Origin: UBA4416 sp046345275
GTDB taxonomy: Bacteria; Bacteroidota; Bacteroidia; B-17B0; Aurantibacillaceae
Direction: 5' to 3'
Assembly: GCA_046345275.1 (NCBI GenBank)
Contig: JBKDJY010000050.1
Location: 1 to 11,409 of the forward strand
DNA: 11,409 bases
The stretch's first letter is position 1. The number at the start of each line of letters is the position of its first letter. Positions 1-7,429 of the stretch are shown piece after piece. Made by a program: the position numbers and the translations under genes. The notes below the pieces were generated by a model. That model was not told the origin of the DNA and did not search any database. It saw only the letters and a program-made list of their open reading frames with translations.

Positions 1-148
1 TAAAGGCAAAAAAACAAACGCACTCTTTTTAAACTATTTTATTGAGATTATATCATTTTATACTTGCAGATAAAATGTGAAAAATGTCTCAAAAGTGTTG
101 ATTTTACATGCATTTTTAGTTTTTGAGCAGACTCTAAATAGGCATTTT

Positions 149-176
149 TAATCTAAGTTTTTTTTAACCCAGATTA
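149..176 (-). terminator. Weak hairpin after the DUF349 gene
   Basis: On the minus strand, 31 bases past the stop codon, TAATCT (176-171) can pair with AGATTA (154-149). A second inner pairing GTT/AAC surrounds an A-rich loop. No clear T-tract follows in the direction of transcription, so this is only a possible transcript end. The rest of 1-206 is AT-rich and I see no gene in it. Confidence 0.2.
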
Positions 177-206
177 TATGGAACCTTTCTTAATAGCTAT
201 TTCAGA

Positions 207-1931
207 TTAAACTTCAAATGATTTTAGTTTATTTAATTCAGAAATCACAATTTTTCTTTTATCGGTAAATTCGGATATTTTTTGTTTTTCTAAATTTATT
301 TTATCTTCAATTTCCTTCATGAGAGGATTAACGCCTTTACTACTTGATTTAAAAAATCCTAAATTATTATCATACGTTTTTACTCGAGCATTAATTTCAT
401 CAATTTGCTTTTTCAGAAATTCAGCTTCTTTTTTTAATGCTAATTCTGGATTTTCACCATTTACCAATCGCTCAATTTTTGATTTAAATTGCAAGATTTG
501 CTTATCTGACGAACTAACATTCATTTTATCATAAAATTCATCTAACTTATTATAAAATGAATCATTTATTCTTTTTTTATCTTTCAGTGGCACCAAGCCT
601 GCGTTATTCCAATCTATAGAAAATTGTTTTAAGGCCGCATGATTGGCATTTGTAGCGTCTGATAAATTAAATTCTTGGAGTTTTTTTAATAAAGTCTCTT
701 TTAAAACCAAATTTGCTTCGTAATTTGCTTCAACCTCACCAAAATAGGCTTTTTTGGCGTCAAAAAAATGATTACAAGCTTTTCTAAAATTATTAAATAA
801 TTTATCTTCATCATTGCCAGCGTGTGGTAATTTTTTCCAGGCATCCTGAACTTTAATAATTTCCAAACTTGTTTTTTGCCAATCTGTGCTGTCCTTTAAG
901 GCATTCACTTTTGAAATTAATCCCTGCTTTTGAGTTTTAATAACAGAAATTTTTTCTTTTAAAGCACTAAAAAAAACTTTCTTTTTATCAAAAAATGTAT
1001 CACACAATGCTCGGTATTCTGACCAGACTTTATCATTTTCTTTTGCATTTGCTCTTCCAATCGATTTCCAGTCATTCTGTATTGAAGCTAATTCTGTCGT
1101 TAAGACATTCCAAGCCTGTCCTTTAGCCGTTTCTGACTTTAAAATAATTCCTCTCATTTTTTCTAAGAGTAAATTCTTCTTTTCTAAGTTTGCGTCTTTT
1201 TCTTCTTCAAGGCTATTGTAATGCGCTTTTAAGGCAGAATAAGTTTCTTCAATCGCTAAACGATATGCGCCTTTTAATTCATCCCATTTATCATTAGGAA
1301 CTGGTCCTATGTCTTCCCAATCATTTCTGTATATTTTAATTAGTCTTTCGGCTTCTCTGATGTTATCTAAATCTTTTATCCCTTTTATTTTTGAGAGTAA
1401 TTCTGTTTTTAGCTCATAATTTCTTTTTAAATCGTGTTCTTGAAGTTGTTTAGATAAACTCAATTTATAGTTAAACTCTTCAATCGCTTTACTATAATTG
1501 GCTTGTACTTCTTTGTACTTGTGTGTTGACACTGCACCAGTTTCTTTCCAAAGTTTTTGCAACTCAACTAATTTTTTTATAGCTGCTCCAATATTGTCGC
1601 TTACTTGACTTAAATCATTAATTTTTGCAATTATTTCTAAACGAATAGATAGATTTTTTGACTGTTCAATGGCCGCTTTCGCATCTTCTTCTTTTTTTTT
1701 AATTTCCAATCTTTCAAATAATTTTGAAATCTTAATATCGTCGGCATCACTTACATATTCAAACTCTTTCGCTTTCCCTCCTTCATCAACAAATTCTTGC
1801 TTTGTTTTTTCAAACTCGGAAGTCCATAATTTTTTGTACTCCTTCTGTAAATTACGTACTTGATGATCAATAGAAGCAAAATCAGCTGACCCCACTAATT
1901 CTTCTAATTTAATAATAATAGCCTTTTTCAT
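207..1931 (-). CDS. DUF349 multi-repeat coiled-coil protein
   Basis: This is a 574-residue, highly charged protein with no signal peptide or membrane segment, so it is probably cytoplasmic. Five copies of the DUF349 unit are visible. Each has a Trp followed by a short Gly/Pro-containing turn and then an aromatic-rich helix ending in a Phe/Tyr-Lys-rich stretch. The core tryptophans are at about residues 128 (LWKETGAV), 205 (DWEDIGPV), 288 (DWKSIGRA), 365 (AWKKLPHA) and 441 (DWNNAGLV), a regular spacing of 76 to 83 residues. A degenerate extra copy may sit near W36. Residues 480-574 form a Lys/Glu-rich helical tail containing NPLMKEIEDKI, typical of the C-terminus of Bacteroidota members. The biochemical role of this family is not established to my knowledge. 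The ATG at 1931 is followed by a Lys-rich N-terminus and preceded by A-rich DNA. The gene has its own likely promoter upstream and no partner in the window. Confidence 0.93.
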   Translation of the reverse strand: MKKAIIIKLEELVGSADFASIDHQVRNLQKEYKKLWTSEFEKTKQEFVDEGGKAKEFEYVSDADDIKISKLFERLEIKKKEEDAKAAIEQSKNLSIRLEIIAKINDLSQVSDNIGAAIKKLVELQKLWKETGAVSTHKYKEVQANYSKAIEEFNYKLSLSKQLQEHDLKRNYELKTELLSKIKGIKDLDNIREAERLIKIYRNDWEDIGPVPNDKWDELKGAYRLAIEETYSALKAHYNSLEEEKDANLEKKNLLLEKMRGIILKSETAKGQAWNVLTTELASIQNDWKSIGRANAKENDKVWSEYRALCDTFFDKKKVFFSALKEKISVIKTQKQGLISKVNALKDSTDWQKTSLEIIKVQDAWKKLPHAGNDEDKLFNNFRKACNHFFDAKKAYFGEVEANYEANLVLKETLLKKLQEFNLSDATNANHAALKQFSIDWNNAGLVPLKDKKRINDSFYNKLDEFYDKMNVSSSDKQILQFKSKIERLVNGENPELALKKEAEFLKKQIDEINARVKTYDNNLGFFKSSSKGVNPLMKEIEDKINLEKQKISEFTDKRKIVISELNKLKSFEV

Positions 1932-2238
1932 TTCTTAACTTTTTTAGCCTTTAGGTTTCGCTTTAGTTTTATTGTTTGATTTTATGATGATCAAAAATAA
2001 AGCAATTTTTTAGTTTGCGAAACTTTATCGCAAGTTTTTAAAGTTTTTTTTACATGCACCTATTTTTATGCTTTAATGAATTACTCATAAACACAAAACT
2101 TTTCATCTTATATATTTAACCAACTTACATTTACGAAAACTTTCGTTACTTTGATAAACTGGTATTTCTGAAAAAGATTAAGTCGCTTTTTATTTAAGGT
2201 ATTTATGATTGAATTTTTTCGATTTGAATCAATCAGAT
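1932..2238. other. 307-base intergenic region between DUF349 and GWxTD genes
   Basis: There is no supported gene here. The right part (low coordinates) carries the promoter of the DUF349 gene. TTGCGA/TCGCAA (2015-2020 and 2028-2033, 7-base loop) and AAACTT/AAGTTT (2020-2025 and 2032-2037) are overlapping inverted repeats. A separate palindrome, ACGAAA-AC-TTTCGT, lies at 2133-2146. Close to the end of the GWxTD gene, GATTGA (2207-2212) and TCAATC (2229-2234) could pair. No T-tract follows that pair in the minus direction, so I do not call it a terminator. Confidence 0.6.
1992..2022 (-). promoter_or_regulatory. Likely promoter of the DUF349 gene
   Basis: Read on the minus strand, TATTTTTG (1999-1992) matches the Bacteroidota -7 consensus TAnnTTTG exactly. 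It is preceded by a 19-base spacer and TTTC (2022-2019), one mismatch from the -33 consensus TTTG. Transcription would begin near 1985, leaving a leader of roughly 50 bases before the ATG at 1931. The -33 side lies inside two overlapping inverted repeats (2015-2037). Confidence 0.5.
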
Positions 2239-3510
2239 TTAATTGTCTAAATAAATTCTTCCTTGTCGCCAGCTATCTACAGCCTGATACCAAGGTAATT
2301 TAAATACCTCGTTCCGCTCTAAATAAAAATCATTATCAGTAAACGGATTAGATACTTTATTAAAAGAAAAAGAAATATAGTTGGTATTTCCAACTTCTCC
2401 GTAATTCCACGTTTCGCTATTTTTAGTTTTTAAAACATTATTGGGTGCGCCAAAAATAACGTAAACCATTCCACGATCAGTTTTCCAGCCTTCAACATAA
2501 CTGGTAAATAATTTATTTGCTTCTTGAACCCTACCGTAATATTTCTTTAACAACGCAAGTGCTCTTTCATTACTTCCTCCTATTTCTGTCCAAAAATTAT
2601 CAATAGCCGTTTTTTTATCTGATGCATTCATTGCATTATCAAACTCGCGCTTTGTCATGATATATCTTGTGGATAGAATCATTTGTGTAGCATCCTTAAT
2701 TTTCGGAAAACTTGATTCATAAACAAATAAAGTAACGCCATCATGTTTTTGAAAATTAGTTTCTAAATGAAAAAACCCTTTTGCTGGAAGTTGAATTTCT
2801 ATCTTAGATTGTTTCTCATACACGCTAAAACTTGAATCTGGCTTATATGCAAATTGTTCCATTTTTTCTATTGAACTTGGAGGTTTTGCTAATTGAAACT
2901 CCGACTTAAAATAATCAATCTTAAATAATTTTTCTTGATTCCTACTTGAAGTGATATAGACAATTTCATTTGGCTTAAAATAGTTTGAGTAAAAAACTTC
3001 GTCTTGATAATTTTTCATTAAAAAATTTTGCCGATTTTCTATGTTACTCTTATTGGCAAATAAGCTTTGTATGTATTGCGTATTTTTATTGAAATCAAAA
3101 ACATTAACATTGATGTAATAGTTGTTATCTTTTTTTAATTTAAAAAAAATGGATCCCTTAATTTCTTTAAGCAAAACATTTGATTGCCTATCTCTTATAA
3201 CGATAGAAGTCGTATCATTCAAGGAATATAATTTATCTTCTAAATAAATTTGTAAATAAATTTTTACATGGCTATAGAAAAAATTGCTGGTATCAGATTT
3301 CTTATATACTAACGGCTCATTTGAAAAGTTATAAAATAGTTGACTGATGCTATCATTTACATGGTAAATTAAATATTGTGCTTTTAATTCATTGTTATAT
3401 TTTTTATATAATTTAGCGTTACTTACCTGATTTTCTTGTTGAACAGAGCATTGAATTAAAAATGCACAACAAAAAAAAATTGATAATATTTTAAAACAAG
3501 TTTTTATAAT
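2239..3510 (-). CDS. GWxTD-domain lipoprotein, non-canonical start
   Basis: The open frame encodes about 423 residues. The C-terminal third carries the signature GWKTD (residues 341-345) followed by RGMVYVIFGAPN, which defines the GWxTD domain of Bacteroidota; its function is not known to me. The N-terminus reads as a lipoprotein signal peptide: KTCFK, then a hydrophobic core (ILSIFFCCAFLIQ), then Cys21-Ser as the lipidation site. It is therefore probably anchored in the cell envelope. Between the in-frame stop at 3511-3513 and this signal peptide there is no ATG, GTG or TTG. The start must be ATT (3510) or ATA (3507), or a former ATG has been lost by mutation or misread. The first ordinary start, TTG at 3222, would remove the signal peptide and 96 codons. 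It lies 24 bases after the TPR gene and is probably cotranscribed with it. A run of nine T lies in the signal-peptide codons. Confidence 0.85.
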   Translation of the reverse strand: MIKTCFKILSIFFCCAFLIQCSVQQENQVSNAKLYKKYNNELKAQYLIYHVNDSISQLFYNFSNEPLVYKKSDTSNFFYSHVKIYLQIYLEDKLYSLNDTTSIVIRDRQSNVLLKEIKGSIFFKLKKDNNYYINVNVFDFNKNTQYIQSLFANKSNIENRQNFLMKNYQDEVFYSNYFKPNEIVYITSSRNQEKLFKIDYFKSEFQLAKPPSSIEKMEQFAYKPDSSFSVYEKQSKIEIQLPAKGFFHLETNFQKHDGVTLFVYESSFPKIKDATQMILSTRYIMTKREFDNAMNASDKKTAIDNFWTEIGGSNERALALLKKYYGRVQEANKLFTSYVEGWKTDRGMVYVIFGAPNNVLKTKNSETWNYGEVGNTNYISFSFNKVSNPFTDNDFYLERNEVFKLPWYQAVDSWRQGRIYLDN

Positions 3511-3534
3511 TCAAAAATTAATTTAAAATGCTTA

Positions 3535-4185
3535 CTACTTAATTGTCTTTAATTTTCTTAATTCTTCCAAAACATCTTTTCTACCCCAAGTGGGATGATA
3601 TATACTTTGAGGCTTAAAGGTTTTATATTTTTCTAAAGCAAGTTCAAATATTGGCTTTGCTTTTTTTTGTCCTCCACCAAAAACAGATGGTGTATTTAGA
3701 ATAATACGAGCTTTTTGCAACAAGGCTCTTGGATTATCAGGATCAAGATTTAAAGCTTTTACATTATATTTTGTTGACATTGAACCATACTTTGAACTTC
3801 TTACTTTTGCATCAACATTGATGCGAGCAGCTGCAATCATCGATTTTAAAACATATATTTCAGAATTATTGTTACTTATCGAATCCGCTTTATTTACATA
3901 TTTTTCAGCTTTATCACAGTAAAAATCTATTTCTTTATCTTTTTTATCAAATGAAATGATGACATTGCAAATTCCGGCGTAATAGTAGCTTAACCAATTT
4001 TGAGGTTCTTTTAAAATAGCATTTTCAAAACTCAACAAAGCCTTTTTAACATCACTTTGATTAGATAATGAGTCCATTAATCTCATTCCTTTTTTAAAGT
4101 CTGCTGTATGGGTTGTTTGTTGAGCATTTGCAAAACTAGTAAGAGCAAAAATGAAAGCGATTTTTAAAAAAAACATTTTAATCAT
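3535..4185 (-). CDS. Exported TPR-type protein
   Basis: From the preferred ATG at 4185 this is 216 residues. It begins with MIKMFFLKIAFIFALTSFANAQ-like sequence, a standard signal peptide cleaved after the Ala-Asn-Ala stretch, so the protein is probably periplasmic. The frame extends 15 codons further to an ATG at 4230, but that would put Lys/Asp-containing sequence before the signal peptide. The ATG at 4176 is another option. The mature part is helical with TPR-like units: one around ALLSFENAILKEPQNWLSYYYAG, and another around KALNLDPDNPRALLQKA. These are followed by TPSVFGGGQKKA, which resembles a motif I associate with Bacteroidota TPR proteins. TPRs usually mediate protein contacts, and no enzyme motif is visible. 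Its neighbour 24 bases downstream is the GWxTD lipoprotein, which suggests an envelope role in common. Confidence 0.8.
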   Translation of the reverse strand: MIKMFFLKIAFIFALTSFANAQQTTHTADFKKGMRLMDSLSNQSDVKKALLSFENAILKEPQNWLSYYYAGICNVIISFDKKDKEIDFYCDKAEKYVNKADSISNNNSEIYVLKSMIAAARINVDAKVRSSKYGSMSTKYNVKALNLDPDNPRALLQKARIILNTPSVFGGGQKKAKPIFELALEKYKTFKPQSIYHPTWGRKDVLEELRKLKTIK

Positions 4186-4488
4186 TAATAATTTTGGTGC
4201 TTTATCGATCTTATTAAAAACTAATACCATGCTAGTTTTTTAAATTAAAAATACACTTTTTTTGAAAACAAGCTCTTGAATTTTAACTAAAATAGGTTTT
4301 GTAATGGTTTTCAAAAACACAATTTCATCATTCACAAACTTTCAGTTGTCGATTTAAGGAAAAAGTAAATACTAAATTTTTTTCTATATGGAATCCCAAC
4401 ATTTGCATCAAACACCAACACACATAACCAAACAATGTATTCCATCTGAGCATAAAAAATAGATAATTGAGATTTATGGCTTTGTAAG

Positions 4489-4518
4489 CTAAACGTATTC
4501 AAATTATTTAACAACATA
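4489..4518 (-). promoter_or_regulatory. Possible LytTR regulator binding site
   Basis: On the minus strand TATGTTGTT (4518-4510) and TACGTTTAG (4497-4489) form a direct repeat with a 12-base spacer. The second half matches the published LytTR-family consensus [TA][AC][CA]GTTN[AG][TG] at all nine positions; the first matches at seven. The spacing equals the 12-13 bases usual for AgrA/AlgR-type sites. The operon downstream encodes a LytTR regulator, so autoregulation is plausible. Against it, seven-of-nine matches are not rare in AT-rich DNA, and the site points away from the operon. Confidence 0.35.
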
Positions 4519-4519
4519 A

Positions 4520-4531
4520 TTTAGCGCTAAA
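4520..4531. repeat. Perfect 12-bp palindrome TTTAGCGCTAAA
   Basis: This is a perfectly symmetric 12-mer with a GC core in otherwise very AT-rich DNA, 66 bases before the first codon of the operon and one base beyond the LytTR-like pair. It could be the operator of a dimeric regulator. Its GTTTAG flank on the minus strand also repeats the core of the LytTR-like half-site. Confidence 0.4.
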
Positions 4532-4582
4532 CACCAAAATAAACCTTTTATGTATATGTGCTTAAATAATCAATAAAATCAA

Positions 4583-4590
4583 TATTTTTG
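4583..4590 (+). promoter_or_regulatory. -7 promoter box of the protease/two-component operon
   Basis: TATTTTTG matches TAnnTTTG exactly. The last base of the box is only 7 bases before the ATG at 4598, so the transcript would have almost no leader. The -33 region is poor: TGTG at 4557-4560 with a 22-base spacer. The element is therefore plausible but not certain. Confidence 0.4.
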
Positions 4591-4597
4591 TGTCACG

Positions 4598-5578
4598 ATG
4601 GTAATTGATCAATCAACAGAAATAGAAAACAAAAATCCTTTTCCCTTTAATAATCTTTTTTTAATAAAAGGTTATGTGAGTGGAAAAAACAATTTTTGGT
4701 TTTATTTAATTGGTTTTTCAGCAGCCATGTTGGGTTACTTTATTTTTCAGGCCATATTAATGTTTCCTTTAATTTCAATGGCCAATCATAATGGAGTTTC
4801 AACTGAAACTATTTTAAATGATCCCAATATTTTATTTGATCCTAGCGCCACAGGAATGAATAGTTCTTTTTTGTTGGCTTTAATGATGGGCATGTTTGTG
4901 TTTACATTATTATTTTTCGTATTAGCCATTAAATATATCCAGAAAAAAACATTGAGGTCTATCATCACTGGTTTTGATCAAATTCGTTGGCCACGTTTTT
5001 TCTTTTCATTTTTAATTTGGGGATGTTTAATTATTCTTTTTACCCTCGTTAATTATTTTTTGTCTCCCAACGATTTTGAATTAAGATTTGATTTAATAAA
5101 ATTTATTCTTTTGCTTTTAGTTTCTGTTTTGTTAATCCCCATCCAAACTGCTACGGAAGAAATATTATTTAGAGGATATTTACTACAAGGCTTTGCACTG
5201 ATATTTAAAAATGGATTATTTTCATTGTTACTCACTTCTGTTCTGTTTGGATTAATGCATGGAACCAATCCCGAAGTAAAAACACACGGTTATTTAATAA
5301 TGATGCCGTACTATATTTTATTTGGCGCATTTTTAGGTGCATTAACATTACTAGATGAAGGTTTAGAATTATCAATGGGAATACACTGTGCTAACAATTT
5401 AATTTCAGCATTGATAATTTGTTCAAAGACTTCTGTTTTACAAACAGATGCTATTTTTTATACCACTTCAGAAAATCCAACATTTGAATTCATCAGTTGG
5501 CTGATCATGGCAACGATTTGTTTTTTTATATTATCAAAAAAATACAAACTAAATCACTGGAAACTCATAATTAGATAA
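4598..5578 (+). CDS. CPBP (CAAX/Abi) family intramembrane metalloprotease
   Basis: This is a 326-residue, strongly hydrophobic protein with about seven or eight membrane segments (for example near 34-60, 92-112, 133-155, 163-183, 200-220, 232-255 and 297-312). The family motifs are all present in order: EEILFR (E187, E188, R192), FGLMH (H221) and HCANN (H263, N267). These are the glutamates, arginine, histidines and asparagine of the glutamate/histidine active site in CAAX-type proteases such as Rce1. The protein should cleave a substrate within the inner membrane, but the substrate cannot be read from the sequence. Family members serve in prenyl-protein processing, bacteriocin immunity and regulated proteolysis. 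It is the first gene of a six-gene operon and ends 7 bases before the M61 peptidase. Its start is preceded by a -7 box at very short distance, with no alternative ATG before the first helix. Confidence 0.92.
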   Translation: MVIDQSTEIENKNPFPFNNLFLIKGYVSGKNNFWFYLIGFSAAMLGYFIFQAILMFPLISMANHNGVSTETILNDPNILFDPSATGMNSSFLLALMMGMFVFTLLFFVLAIKYIQKKTLRSIITGFDQIRWPRFFFSFLIWGCLIILFTLVNYFLSPNDFELRFDLIKFILLLLVSVLLIPIQTATEEILFRGYLLQGFALIFKNGLFSLLLTSVLFGLMHGTNPEVKTHGYLIMMPYYILFGAFLGALTLLDEGLELSMGIHCANNLISALIICSKTSVLQTDAIFYTTSENPTFEFISWLIMATICFFILSKKYKLNHWKLIIR

Positions 5579-5585
5579 AAAAAAC

Positions 5586-7427
5586 ATGGTTAAGATAATT
5601 TCATTACTTGCAATCGCATTCACATTTCAACAATCTTTCGCTGATGGTGATTACCATTATTTAATAGATCTTACCAAAGCTTCAAATGATAAGTTAACTG
5701 TTAGTTTAACCCCGCCTGATATTTCTGAAAACGAAACCTTGTTTATGTTTCCTGCGATGGTTCCTGGAACTTACGAAGTCTATGATTTTGGAAGATTTAT
5801 TTCAAATTTTAAAGCAGAAGGAAAAGATGGAAAAATAATTGCCATTGAAAAAATTGATATTAACACTTATAAATTATCTCCTGCAAATGCAATAAAAGAA
5901 ATTACCTATGATGTTGAAGATTCATGGGATACAGAGATAAAAGAAAAAATAGTTTTTGAACCCGCTGGAACAAATATAGAAGATGGTAAAAATTTTGTTT
6001 TAAACACCCATGGTTTTTTTGGATATTTTAAGAATAAAATTGAAGCCAAGTTTATTTTGGAATTTATCAAACCAAAGGACTTTTATCCTTCTTGCAGCTC
6101 TTCAAATATTATTAGTGGAAATGAAAAGGATGTTATTTCAATTTACAATTATCATGATTTGGTTGATACACCAATTATGTATTGTGTGCCCGATACAAAT
6201 TCTATTAAAATTGGCAACTCAACCATTCTGTTTTCAGTATACTCACCCAATGCAATCGTAAATTCGCAATTTATTGCACGAAATTTAAAAGAATTACTCT
6301 TATCGCAAGCCAAGTATTTAGGGGGAACATTGCCGATTGATAAATATGCTTTTATATTTTATTTTACTGATAAAAATTCTTTAAGTGGTTCAAGTGGTGC
6401 CTTAGAACACAGTTATTCTTCTTTTTATTTTTTACCAGAAGCAGATACCTCCGCTTTAGCGCAAGAAATAAGAAATGTAGCCGCTCACGAATTTTTTCAC
6501 ATTGTTACTCCCTTGAGTATACATTCGAAAGAAATCGGAGATTTTGATTTTAACAACCCTAAAATGAGTGCGCATTTGTGGTTGTATGAAGGATTAACAG
6601 AATATGCTGCACATCACATGCAAGTTAAAAATGGGTTAATCGACTACGACAGTTTTTTTGAGGTCATGACAGGTAAAATGAAAAACGCTAGAAATTATAA
6701 TGATACTGTTCCATTCACCAAATTGAGTAAGTTTGCCCTTGATACATATAGATCAGAATATCCAAATGTTTATGAAAAAGGTGCGCTCATTGGCATGTGC
6801 TTAGATATGATGCTCCGATACTACAGCAATGGAAAATACGGCACACAAGAACTCATGAATGATTTATCAAAGCAATATGGAAAATTTAATTCTTTTAATG
6901 ATGAAGATTTATTTAAAGATATTGAGCGGCTTACCTTTAAAGAAATTGGTGATTTTTTAAATACCCATGTTAGTGGAAACAAACCGCTGCCTTTTAAACA
7001 AGTTTTCAATTTGGTTGGGATGAATTACACAGCTTCGCTCACCGTAAAAAAAATAACCTTAGGAGGAATATCAGTAGGGTATAATCCTACTTCCAATCAT
7101 TTGATTGTTTTTAACATAGAAAAAATTGATGCCTTTGGAAAAAAATTAAAATTCAAAGAAGGCGATGAAATTTTAATATTTAATAATCGAAAATTGACGA
7201 TAGAAAATATTAAAGAAGTTTTGGGAGGATATTTAGAAACTGCTAAAGCAGGCGATAGATTAGAGATAGAGGTGCTTAGAAAAGATAAAAAAGGAAATGA
7301 AAAAACAAAAACTTTAAAAGCAAAAGTAAAACCAGTAAAGGTAACAGAAACTGATGTGCTTGAAGTAAATGACAATTCGTCTTCACAACAAATACAAGCT
7401 CGGAAAGAGTGGTTAGGAATTCATTGA
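5586..7427 (+). CDS. Exported M61-family metallopeptidase with PDZ domain
   Basis: The protein has 613 residues. Residues 1-19 form a signal peptide (MVKIISLLAIAFTFQQSFA), so it acts outside the cytoplasm. The N-terminal beta-rich domain (about 20-210) corresponds to the M61 N-domain. The catalytic domain contains GALEH (271-275), the M61 counterpart of the aminopeptidase substrate-binding motif; the zinc motif HEFFH (H301, E302, H305); and YEGLTEY, where E335 is the likely third zinc ligand. A PDZ-like domain occupies about 480-590 (GDEILIFNNRKL). M61 is the glycyl-aminopeptidase family, but the specificity of this protein is unknown. All catalytic residues are intact and the length is normal for the family. 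It follows the CPBP protease by 7 bases and precedes the kinase by 2, so the two proteases and the sensor are almost certainly cotranscribed. Confidence 0.93.
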   Translation: MVKIISLLAIAFTFQQSFADGDYHYLIDLTKASNDKLTVSLTPPDISENETLFMFPAMVPGTYEVYDFGRFISNFKAEGKDGKIIAIEKIDINTYKLSPANAIKEITYDVEDSWDTEIKEKIVFEPAGTNIEDGKNFVLNTHGFFGYFKNKIEAKFILEFIKPKDFYPSCSSSNIISGNEKDVISIYNYHDLVDTPIMYCVPDTNSIKIGNSTILFSVYSPNAIVNSQFIARNLKELLLSQAKYLGGTLPIDKYAFIFYFTDKNSLSGSSGALEHSYSSFYFLPEADTSALAQEIRNVAAHEFFHIVTPLSIHSKEIGDFDFNNPKMSAHLWLYEGLTEYAAHHMQVKNGLIDYDSFFEVMTGKMKNARNYNDTVPFTKLSKFALDTYRSEYPNVYEKGALIGMCLDMMLRYYSNGKYGTQELMNDLSKQYGKFNSFNDEDLFKDIERLTFKEIGDFLNTHVSGNKPLPFKQVFNLVGMNYTASLTVKKITLGGISVGYNPTSNHLIVFNIEKIDAFGKKLKFKEGDEILIFNNRKLTIENIKEVLGGYLETAKAGDRLEIEVLRKDKKGNEKTKTLKAKVKPVKVTETDVLEVNDNSSSQQIQARKEWLGIH

Positions 7428-7429
7428 AA

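Larger units (their letters stand above)
4186..4597. other. Divergent intergenic control region
   Basis: About 410 bases separate the leftward TPR gene from the rightward protease/two-component operon. The visible elements are an 11-bp inverted repeat, TTTTTGAAAAC (4259-4269) and GTTTTCAAAAA (4307-4317), with 37 bases between the arms; a LytTR-like half-site pair (4489-4518); a perfect palindrome (4520-4531); and a -7 box (4583-4590). I could not find a convincing leftward promoter. A 61-codon minus-strand frame at 4332-4517 has no recognisable features and overlaps these sites, so I do not regard it as a gene. Confidence 0.6.

Noticed and set aside
1..206. Possible RNA gene or promoter at the left edge
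   Set aside because: AT-rich with short imperfect repeats (AAAATGTGAAAAATGTC); TATACTTG at 59-66 is one off a -7 box but has no -33 element at the right spacing, and no RNA fold is apparent.
319..534. Plus-strand frame inside the DUF349 gene
   Set aside because: It is the antisense shadow of a long, clearly coding DUF349 repeat protein. The same holds for 1669-1863.
2207..2234. GATTGA/TCAATC pair as terminator of the GWxTD gene
   Set aside because: 16-base loop, only 6 bp, and no T-tract in the minus direction.
2239..3222. GWxTD protein starting at TTG 3222
   Set aside because: The frame continues upstream through 96 codons including a full lipoprotein signal peptide, so this start is internal.
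4186..4230. Extended N-terminus of the TPR protein from ATG 4230
   Set aside because: It would place 15 partly charged residues before a normal signal peptide; ATG 4185 or 4176 fits better.
4332..4517. Minus-strand 61-codon frame in the divergent control region
   Set aside because: No recognisable domain or signal peptide; it ends about 100 bases before the TPR gene and overlaps the LytTR-like site.
7409..7429. GTG start of the kinase overlapping the M61 gene
   Set aside because: ATG 7430 has the A-rich context seen at the other starts and avoids a 19-base overlap.
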